Source: Osmia lignaria lignaria
Lineage: Eukaryota > Arthropoda > Insecta > Hymenoptera > Megachilidae
Length of the DNA stretch: 64,000 nucleotides
Assembly (NCBI RefSeq): GCF_051020975.1
Contig: NW_027478158.1
Coordinates: forward strand, 19,654,001 to 19,718,000
Direction of reading: 5' to 3'
Part shown: in pieces, positions 52,801-63,429 of the stretch
Layout: every line of letters starts with the position of its first letter
Numbering within the stretch: the first letter of the stretch is position 1
Notes under the pieces: model-generated
Told to the model about the DNA's origin: nothing
The model's input: the letters and a program-made list of their open reading frames with translations, nothing else
Databases searched by the model: none
Made by a program: the position numbers and the translations under genes

Positions 52801-55800
52801 GCATTTGCGGCTCGCACTAGTGCAGAGTTATCTCAAAGAAAGGGGCCACGGTGTTTCTGTATCTCTATTATGTTGGTGCGGCTTCGGAACTTTTAAATAT
52901 CTCGATCTATCTCGAAAACTACGCTTCTGATCAAAAAATATCATAGAACATAAATTGTAGGAAACATAATTCTCTACAAAAAAGGTCTCTCAACATTTTG
53001 CCATAGCTCGCTTCGTTTCCGAGATATTTGCAGATTTATCTCAAGGGAAGGGGCCTGACGGACATATTTCGAGATATTTCTTCTTTTTGTTGTTCTTCTT
53101 CTGCACAGATAAGCTGGAAGTGGCATTTGCAGCGCGCAATAGTGCAGAGTTATCTCAAAGAAAGGGGCCACGGTGTTTCTGTATCTCTATCATGTTGGTG
53201 CGGCTTCGGAACTTTTAAATATCTCGATATATCAGGAAAACTACGCTTCTGATCAAAAAATATCATAGAACATAAATTGTAGGAAACATAATTCTCTACA
53301 AAAAACGTCTCTTAACATTTTGCCATAGCTCGCTTCGTTTCCGAGATATTTGCAGATTCAGCTCAAAGGAACTGGCCTGACGGACATATTTCGAGATATT
53401 TCTTCTTCTTGTTGTTCTTCCTCTGCACAGCTAAGCTGGAAGTGGCATTTGCAGCTCGCCATAGTGCAGAGTTATCTCAAAGAAAGGGGCCACGGTGTTT
53501 CTGTATCTCTATTATGTTGGTGCGGCTACGGAACTTTTAAATATCTTGATATATCTCGGGAACTACGCATCTGATCAAAAAATATCATAGAACATGAAAA
53601 GTAGGAAACTTAATTCTCTACAAAAAAGGTCTCTTAATATTTTGCCATAGCTCTCTTCGTTTCCGAGATATTTGCAGATTTATCTCAAGGGAAGGGGCCT
53701 GACGGACATATTTCGAGATATTTCTTCTCCTTGTTGTTCTTCTTCTGCACAGCTAAGCTGGAAGTGGCATTTGCGGCTCGCACTAGTGCAGAGTTATCTC
53801 AACGAAAGGGGCCACGGTGTTTCTGTATCTCTATTATGTTGGTGCGGCTTCGGAACATTTAAATATCTTGATATATCTCGAGAACTACGCGTCTGATCAA
53901 AAAATGTCATAGAACATAAAAAGTAGGAAACTTAATTCTCTACAAAAACGGTCTCTTAACATTTTGCCATAGCTCACTTCGTTTCCGAGATATTTGCAGA
54001 TATATCTCAAGGGAAGGGGCCTGACGGACATATTTCGAGATATTTCTTCTTCTTGTTGTTCTTCTTCTGCACAGCTAAGCTGGAAGTGGCATTTGCGGCT
54101 CGCACTAGCGCACAGTTATCTCAAAGAAAGGGGCCACGGTGTTTCTGTATCTCTATTATGTTGGTGCGTCTTCGGAACTTTTCAATATCTCGATATATCT
54201 CGAAAACTACGCTTCTGATCAAAAAATATCATAGAACGTAAATTGTAGGAAACATTATTCTCTACAAAAAAGGTCTCTCAACATTTTGCCATAGCTCGCT
54301 TCGTTTCCGAGATATTTGCAGATTCATCTCAAGGGAAGGGGTCTGACGGACATATTTCGAGATATTTCTTCTTCTTGTTGTTCTTCCTCTGCACAGCTAA
54401 GCTGGAAGTGGCATTTGCAGCTCGCCATAGTGCAGAGTTATCTCAAAGAAAGGGGCCACGGTGTTTCTGTATCTCTATTATGTTGGTGCGGCTTCGGAAC
54501 TTTTAAATATCTTGATATATCTCGGGAACTACGCATCTGATCAAAAAATATCATAGAACATGAAAAGTAGGAAACTTAATTCTCTACAAAACAGCTCTCT
54601 TAACATTTTGCCATAGCTCTCTTCGTTTCCGAGATATTTGCATATTTATCTCAAGGGAAGGGGCCTGACGGACATATTTCGAGATATTTCTTCTTCTTGT
54701 TGTTCTTCTTCTGCACAGCTAAGCTGGAAGTGGCATTTGCGGCTCGCACTAGTGCAGAGTTATCTCAAAGAAAGGGGCCACGGTGTTTCTGTATCTCTAT
54801 TATGTTGGTGCGGCTTCGGAACTTTTAAATATCTCGATCCATCTCGAAAACTACGCTTCTGATCAAAAAATATCATAGAACATTAATTGTAGGAAACATA
54901 ATTCTCTACAAAAAAGGTCTCTCAACATTTTGCCATAGCTCGCTTCGTTTCCGAGATATTTGCAGATTCATCTCAAGGGAAGGGGTCTGACGGACATATT
55001 TCGAGATATTTCTTCTTCTTGTTGTTCTTCTTCTGCACAGCTAAGCTCGAAGTGGCATTTGCAGCTCGCAATAGTGCAGAGTTATCTCAAAGAAAGAGGC
55101 CACGGTGTTTCTGTACCTCTATTATGTTGGTGCAGCTTCGGAACTTTTAAATATCTTGATATATCTCGAGAACAACGCATCTGATCAAAAAATATCATCG
55201 AACATAAAAAGTAGGAAACTTAATTCTCTACAAAAAACGTCTCTTAACATTTTGCCATAGCTCGCTTCGTTTCCGAGATATTTGCAGATTCAACTCAAAG
55301 GAACTGGCCTGACGGACATATTTCGAGATATTTCTTCTTCTTGTTGTTCTTCCTCTGCACAGCTAAGCTGGAAGTGGCATTTGCAGCTCGCAATAGTGCA
55401 GAGTTATCTCAAAGAAAGGGGCCACGGTGTTTCTGTATCTCTATTATGTTGGTGCGGCTTCGGAACTTTTAAATATCTTGATATATCTCGAGAACTACGC
55501 ATCTGATCAAAAAATATCATAGAACATAAAAAGTAGGAAACTTAATTCTCTACAAAAAAGGTCTCTTAACATTTTGCCATAGCTCGCTTCGTTTCCGAGA
55601 TATTTGCAGATTTATCTCAAGGGAAGGGGCCTGACGGACATATTTCGAGATATTTCTTCTTCTTGTTGTTCTTCTTCTGCACAGCTAAGCTGGAAGTGGC
55701 ATTTGCCCCTCGCACTAGTGCAGAGTTATCTCAACGAAAGGGGCCACGGTGTTTCTGTATCTCTATTATGTTGGTGCGGCTTCGGAACTTTTAAATATCT

Positions 55801-56891
55801 CGATATATCTCGAAAACTACGCTTCTGATCAAAAAATATCATAGAACATAAATTGTAGGAAGCATAATTCTCTACAAAAAAGGTCTCTTAACATTTTGCC
55901 ATAGCTCGCTTCGTTTCCGAGATATTTGCAGATATATCTCAAGGGAAGGGGCCTGACGGACATATTTCGAGATATTTCTTCTTCTTGTTGTTCTTCTTCT
56001 GCACAGCTAAGCTGGAAGTGGCATTTACAGCTCGCAACAGTGCAGAGTTATCTCAAAGAAAGGGGACACGGTGTTTCTGTATCTGTATTATGTTGGTGCG
56101 GCTTCGGAACTTTCAAATATCTTGATATATCTCGAGAACTACGCATCTGATCAAAAAATATCATAGAACATGAAAAGTAGGAAACTTAATTCTCTACAAA
56201 ACAGGTCTCTTAACATTTTGCCATAGCTCTCTTCGTTTCCGAGATATTTGCAGATTTATCTCAAGGGAAGGGGCCTGGCGGACATATTTCGAGATATTTC
56301 TTCTTCTTGTTGTTCTTCTTCTGCACAGCTAAGCTGGAAGTGGCATTTGCAGCTCGCAATAGTTCAGAGTTATCTCAAAGAAAGGGGCCACGGTGTTTCT
56401 GTATCTCTATTATGTTGGTGCGGCTTCGGAACTTTTAAATATCTTGACATATCTCGAGAACTACGCATCTGATCAAAAAATATCATAGAACATAAAAAGT
56501 AGGAAACTTAATTCTCTACAAAAAAGGTCTCTTAACATTTTGCCATAGCTCTCTTCGTTTCCGAGATATTTGCAGATTTATCTCAAGGGAAGGGGCCTGA
56601 CGGACATATTTCGAGATATTTCTTCTTCTTGTTGTTCTTCTTCTGCACAGCTAAGCTGGAAGTGGCATTTGCGGCTCGCACTAGTGCAGAGTTATCTCAA
56701 CGAAAGGGGCCACGGTGTTTCTGTATCTCTATTATGTTGGTGCGGCTTCGGAACTTTTAAATATCTTGATATATCTCGAGAACTACGCGTCTGATCAAAA
56801 AATATCATAGAACATAAAAAGTAGGAAACTTAATTCTCTACAAAAACGGTCTCTTAACATTTTGCCATAGCTCGCTTCGTTTCCGAGATAT

Positions 56892-57532
56892 TTGCAGATA
56901 TATTTCAAGGGAAGGGGCCTGACGGGCATATTTCGAGATATTTCTTCTGCTTGTTGTTCTTCTTCTGCACAGCTAAGCTGGAAGTGGCATTTGCGGCTCG
57001 CACTAGTGCACAGTTATCTCAAAGAAAGGGGCCACGGTGTTTCTGTATCTCTATTATGTTGGTGCGTCTTCGGAACTTTTAAATATCTCGATATATCTCG
57101 AAAACTACGCTTCTGATCAAAAAATATCATAGAACATAAATTGTAGGAAACATAATTCTCTACAAAAAACGTCTCTTAACATTTTGCCATAGCTCGCTTC
57201 GTTTCCGAGATATTTGCAGATTCAGCTCAAAGGAACTGGCCTGACGGACATATTTCGAGATATTTCTTCTTCTTGTTGTTCTTCTGCACAGCTAAGCTGG
57301 AAGTGGCATTTGCAGCTCGCAATAGTGCAGAGTTATCTCAAAGAAAGGGGCCACGGTGTTTCTGTATCTCTATTATGTTGGTGCGGCTTCGGAACTTTTA
57401 AATATCTTGATATATCTCGAGAACTACGCGTCTGATCAAAAAATGTCATAGAACATAAAAAGTAGGAAACTTAATTCTCTACAAAAAAGGTCTCTTAACA
57501 TTTTGCCATAGCTCGCTTCGTTTCCGAGATAT
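56892..57532 (+). repeat. 641-bp dimer, first copy
   Basis: A 322-bp unit (GATATATTTCAAGG, TTCTTCTGCTTG, CTAGTGCACAG, TGCGTCTTCGG) followed by a 319-bp GATTCAGCTC unit ending in GCGTCTG and AAAATGTCAT. The pair is repeated immediately to the right. Confidence 0.9.
57214..57532 (+). repeat. 319-bp length-variant monomer
   Basis: One TTC triplet is missing from the pyrimidine tract: TTGTTGTTCTTCTGC instead of TTGTTGTTCTTCTTCTGC. This is the first change of unit length after 177 exact 322-bp copies. Confidence 0.95.
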
Positions 57533-58173
57533 TTGCAGATATATTTCAAGGGAAGGGGCCTGACGGGCATATTTCGAGATATTTCTTCTGCTTGTTGTTC
57601 TTCTTCTGCACAGCTAAGCTGGAAGTGGCATTTGCGGCTCGCACTAGTGCACAGTTATCTCAAAGAAAGGGGCCACGGTGTTTCTGTATCTCTATTATGT
57701 TGGTGCGTCTTCGGAACTTTTAAATATCTCGATATATCTCGAAAACTACGCTTCTGATCAAAAAATATCATAGAACATAAATTGTAGGAAACATAATTCT
57801 CTACAAAAAACGTCTCTTAACATTTTGCCATAGCTCGCTTCGTTTCCGAGATATTTGCAGATTCAGCTCAAAGGAACTGGCCTGACGGACATATTTCGAG
57901 ATATTTCTTCTTCTTGTTGTTCTTCTGCACAGCTAAGCTGGAAGTGGCATTTGCAGCTCGCAATAGTGCAGAGTTATCTCAAAGAAAGGGGCCACGGTGT
58001 TTCTGTATCTCTATTATGTTGGTGCGGCTTCGGAACTTTTAAATATCTTGATATATCTCGAGAACTACGCGTCTGATCAAAAAATGTCATAGAACATAAA
58101 AAGTAGGAAACTTAATTCTCTACAAAAACGGTCTCTTAACATTTTGCCATAGCTCACTTCGTTTCCGAGATAT
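57533..58173 (+). repeat. 641-bp dimer, second copy
   Basis: Repeats 56,892-57,532 with all its rare marks, including the 3-bp shortened pyrimidine tract. The flanking tails differ slightly (AAAAAAGGTCTC before this copy, AAAAACGGTCTC before the first), which locates the exchange in the A-rich tail. Confidence 0.9.
57855..58173 (+). repeat. 319-bp length-variant monomer
   Basis: It carries the same missing TTC triplet as 57,214-57,532, copied as part of the tandem 641-bp dimer. Confidence 0.95.
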
Positions 58174-61100
58174 TTGCAGATATATCTCAAGGGAAGGGGC
58201 CTGACGGACATATTTCGAGATATTTCTTCTTCTTGTTGTTCTTCTTCTGCACAGCTAAGCTGGAAGTGGCATTTGCGGCTCGCACTAGCGCACAGTTATC
58301 TCAAAGAAAGGGGCCACGGTGTTTCTGTATCTCTATTATGTTGGTGCGTCTTCGGAACTTTTAAATATCTCGATATATCTCGAAAACTACGCTTCTGATC
58401 GAAAAATATCATAGAACGTAAATTGTAGGAAACATTATTCTCTACAAAAAAGGTCTCTTAACATTTTGCCATAGCTCGCTTCGTTTCCGAGATATTTGCA
58501 GATTCATCTCAAGGGAAGGGGTCTGACGGACATATTTCGAGATATTTCTTCTTCTTGTTGTTCTTCTTCTGCACAGCTAAGCTCGAAGTGGCATTTGCAG
58601 CTCGCAATAGTGCAGAGTTATCTCAAAGAAAGAGGCCACGGTGTTTCTGTACCTCTATTATGTTGGTGCAGCTTCGGAACTTTTAAATATCTTGATATAT
58701 CTCGAGAACTACGCATCTGATCAAAAAATATCATCGAACATAAAAAGTAGGAAACTTAATTCTCTACAAAAAACGTCTCTTAACATTTTGCCATAGCTCG
58801 CTTCGTTTCCGAGATATTTGCAGATTCAGCTCAAAGGAACTGGCCTGACGGACATATTTCGAGATATTTCTTCTTCTTGTTGTTCTTCCTCTGCACAGCT
58901 AAGCTGGAAGTGGCATTTGCAGCTCGCAATAGTGCAGAGTTATCTCAAAGAAAGGGGCCACGGTGTTTCTCTATCTCTATTATGTTGGTGCGTCTTCGGA
59001 ACTTTTAAATATCTTGATATATCTCGAGAACTACGCATCTGATCATAAAATATCATAGAACATAAAAAGTAGGAAAATTAATTCTCTACAAAAAAGGTCT
59101 CTTAACATTTTGGCATAGCTCGCTTCGTTTCCGAGATATTTGCATATTTATCTCAAGGGAAGGGGCCTGACGGACATATTTCGAGATATTTCTTCTTCTT
59201 GTTGTTCTTCTTCTGCACAGCTAAGCTGGAAGTGGCATTTGCGGCTCGCACTAGTGCAGAGTTATCTCAAAGAAAGGGGCCACGGTGTTTCTGTATCTCT
59301 ATCATGTTGGTGCGCCTTCGGAACTTTTAAATATCTCGATATATCTCGAAAACTACGCTTCTGATCAAAAAATATCATAGAACATAAATTGTAGGAAACA
59401 TAATTCTCTACAAAAAACGTCTCTTAACATTTTGCCATAGCTCGCTTCGTTTCCGAGATATTTGCAGATTCAGCTCAAAGGAACTGGCCTGACGGACATA
59501 TTTCGAGATATTTCTTCTTCTTGTTGTTCTTCCTCTGCACAGCTAAGCTGGAAGTGGCATTTGCAGCTCGCCATAGTGCAGAGTTATCTCAAAGAAAGGG
59601 GCCACGGTGTTTCTGTATCTCTATTATGTTGGTGCGGCTTCGGAACTTTTAAATATCTTGATATATCTCGAGAACTACGCATCTGATCAAAAAATATCAT
59701 AGAACATAAAAAGTAGGAAACTTAATTCTCTACAAAAAAGGTCTCTTAACATTTTGCCATAGCTCGCTTCGTTTCCGAGATATTTGCAGATTTATCTCAA
59801 GGGAAGGGGCCTGACGGACATATTTCGAGATATTTCTTCTTCTTGTTGTTCTTCTTCTGCACAGCTAAGCTGGAAGTGGCATTTGCCCCTCGCACTAGTG
59901 CAGAGTTATCTCAACGAAAGGGGCCACGGTGTTTCTGTATCTCTATTATGTTGGTGCGGCTTCGGAACTTTTAAATATCTCGATATATCTCGAAAACTAC
60001 GCTTCTGATCAAAAAATATCATAGAACATAAATTGTAGGAAACATAATTCTCTACAAAAAACGTCTCTTAACATTTTGCCATAGCTCGCTTCGTTTCCGA
60101 GATATTTGCAGATTCAGCTCAAAGGAACTGGCCTGACGGACATATTTCGAGATATTTCTTCTTCTTGTTGTTCTTCCTCTGCACAGCTAAGCTGGAAGTG
60201 GCATTTGCAGCTCGCCATAGTGCAGAGTTATCTCAAAGAAAGGGGCCACGGTGTTTCTGTATCTCTATTATGTTGGTGCGGCTACGGAACTTTTAAATAT
60301 CTTGATATATCTCGGGAACTACGCATCTGATCAAAAAATATCATAGAACATGAAAAGTAGGAAACTTAATTCTCTACAAAACAGGTCTCTTAACATTTTG
60401 CCATAGCTCTCTTCGTTTCCGAGATATTTGCAGATTTATCTCAAGGGAAGGGGCCTGGCGGACATATTTCGAGATATTTCTTCTTCTTGTTGTTCTTCTT
60501 CTGCACAGCTAAGCTGGAAGTGGCATTTGCAGCTCGCAATAGTTCAGAGTTATCTCAAAGAAAGGGGCCACGGTGTTTCTGTATCTCTATTATGTTGGTG
60601 CGGCTTCGGAACTTTTAAATATCTTGATATATCTCGAGAACTACGCATCTGATCAAAAAATATCATAGAACATGAAAAGTAGGAAACTTAATTCTCTACA
60701 AAAAAGGTCTCTTAATATTTTGCCATAGCTCTCTTCGTTTCCGAGATATTTGCAGATTTATCTCAAGGGAAGGGGCCTGACGGACATATTTCGAGATATT
60801 TCTTCTCCTTGTTGTTCTTCTTCTGCACAGCTAAGCTGGAAGTGGCATTTGCGGCTCGCACTAGTGCAGAGTTATCTCAACGAAAGGGGCCACGGTGTTT
60901 CTGTATCTCTATTATGTTGGTGCGGCTTCGGAACTTTTAAATATCTCGATATATCTCGAAAACTACGCTTCTGATCAAAAAATATCATAGAACGTAAATT
61001 GTAGGAAACATTATTCTCTACAAAAAAGGTCTCTTAACATTTTGCCATAGCTCGCTTCGTTTCCGAGATATTTGCAGATTCATCTCAAGGGAAGGGGTCT

Positions 61101-62037
61101 GACGGACATATTTCGAGATATTTCTTCTTCTTGTTGTTCTTCCTCTGCACAGCTAAGCTGGAAGTGGCATTTGCAGCTCGCCATAGTGCAGAGTTATCTC
61201 AAAGAAAGGGGCCACGGTGTTTCTGTATCTCTATTATGTTGGTGCGGCTTCGGAACTTTTAAATATCTTGATATATCTCGGGAACTACGCATCTGATCAA
61301 AAAATATCATAGAACATGAAAAGTAGGAAACTTAATTCTCTACAAAACAGGTCTCTTAACATTTTGCCATAGCTCTCTTCGTTTCCGAGATATTTGCAGA
61401 TTTATCTCAAGGGAAGGGGCCTGGCGGACATATTTCGAGATATTTCTTCTTCTTGTTGTTCTTCTTCTGCACAGCTAAGCTGGAAGTGGCATTTGCAGCT
61501 CGCAATAGTTCAGAGTTATCTCAAAGAAAGGGGCCACGGTGTTTCTGTATCTCTATTATGTTGGTGCGGCTTCGGAACTTTTAAATATCTTGATATATCT
61601 CGAGAACTACGCATCTGATCAAAAAATATCATAGAACATGAAAAGTAGGAAACTTAATTCTCTACAAAAAAGGTCTCTTAACATTTTGCCATAGCTCTCT
61701 TCGTTTCCGAGATATTTGCAGATTTATCTCAAGGGAAGGGGCCTGACGGACATATTTCGAGATATTTCTTCTCCTTGTTGTTCTTCTTCTGCACAGCTAA
61801 GCTGGAAGTGGCATTTGCGGCTCGCACTAGTGCAGAGTTATCTCAACGAAAGGGGCCACGGTGTTTCTGTATCTCTATTATGTTGGTGCGGCTTCGGAAC
61901 TTTTAAATATCTTGATATATCTCGAGAACTACGCGTCTGATCAAAAAATATCATAGAACATAAATTGTAGGAAACATAATTCTCTACAAAAAACGTGTCT
62001 TAACATTTTGCCATAGCTCGCTTCGTTTCCGAGATAT

Positions 62038-62356
62038 TTGCAGATTCAGCTCAAAGGAACTGGCCTGACGGACATATTTCGAGATATTTCTTCTTCTTGT
62101 TGTTCTTCTGCACAGCTAAGCTGGAAGTGGCATTTGCAGCTCGCAATAGTGCAGAGTTATCTCAAAGAAAGGGGCCACGGTGTTTCTGTATCTCTATTAT
62201 GTTGGTGCGGCTTCGGAACTTTTAAATATCTTGATATATCTCGAGAACTACGCATCTGATCAAAAAATATCATAGAACATAAAAAGTAGGAAACTTAATT
62301 CTCTACAAAAAAGGTCTCTTAACATTTTGCCATAGCTCGCTTCGTTTCCGAGATAT
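62038..62356 (+). repeat. 319-bp length-variant monomer
   Basis: It has the same TTC loss in a GATTCAGCTC unit, but ends in CATCTG with an AAAAAGTAGG tail, not in GCGTCTG. It therefore shares descent of its left half with the 57,214 unit and was later recombined, or it is an independent slip at the same tract. Confidence 0.94.
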
Positions 62357-63429
62357 TTGCAGATTTATCTCAAGGGAAGGGGCCTGACGGACATATTTCG
62401 AGATATTTCTTCTTCTTGTTGTTCTTCTTCTGCACAGCTAAGCTGGAAGTGGCATTTGCCCCTCGCACTAGTGCAGAGTTATCTCAACGAAAGGGGCCAC
62501 GGTGTTTCTGTATCTCTATTATGTTGGTGCGGCTTCGGAACTTTTAAATATCTCGATATATCTCGAAAACTACGCTTCTGATCAAAAAATATCATAGAAC
62601 ATAAATTGTAGGAAGCATAATTCTCTACAAAAAAGGTCTCTTAACATTTTGCCATAGCTCGCTTCGTTTCCGAGATATTTGCAGCTATATCTCAAGGGAA
62701 GGGGCCTGACGGACATATTTCGAGATATTTCTTCTTCTTGTTGTTCTTCTTCTGCACAGCTAAGCTGGAAGTGGCATTTACAGCTCGCAACAGTGCAGAG
62801 TTATCTCAAAGAAAGGGGCCACGGTGTTTCTGTATCTCTATTATGTTCGTGCGGCTTCGGAACTTTCAAATATCTTGATATATCTCGAGAACTACGCATC
62901 TGATCAAAAAATATCATAGAACATGAAAAGTAGGAAACTTAATTCTCTACAAAACAGGTCTCTTAACATTTTGCCATAGCTCTCTTCGTTTCCGAGATAT
63001 TTGCAGATTTATCTCAAGGGAAGGGGCCTGACGGGCATATTTCGAGATATTTCTTCTTCTTGTTGTTCTTCTTCTGCACAGCTAAGCTCGAAGTGGCATT
63101 TGCAGCTCGCAATAGTGCAGAGTTATCTCAAAGAAAGAGGCCACGGTGTTTCTGTACCTCTATTATGTTGGTGCAGCTTCGGAGCTTTTAAATATCTTGA
63201 TATATCTCGAGAACTACGCATCTGATCAAAAAATATCATCGAACATGAAAAGTAGGAAACTTAATTCTCTACAAAAAACGTCTCTTAACATTTTGCCATA
63301 GCTCGCTTCGTTTCCGAGATATTTGCAGATTCAGCTCAAAGGAACTGGCCTGACGGGCATATTTCGAGATATTTCTTCTTCTTGTTGTTCTTCTTCTGCA
63401 CAGCTAAGCTGGAAGTGGCATTTGCAGCT

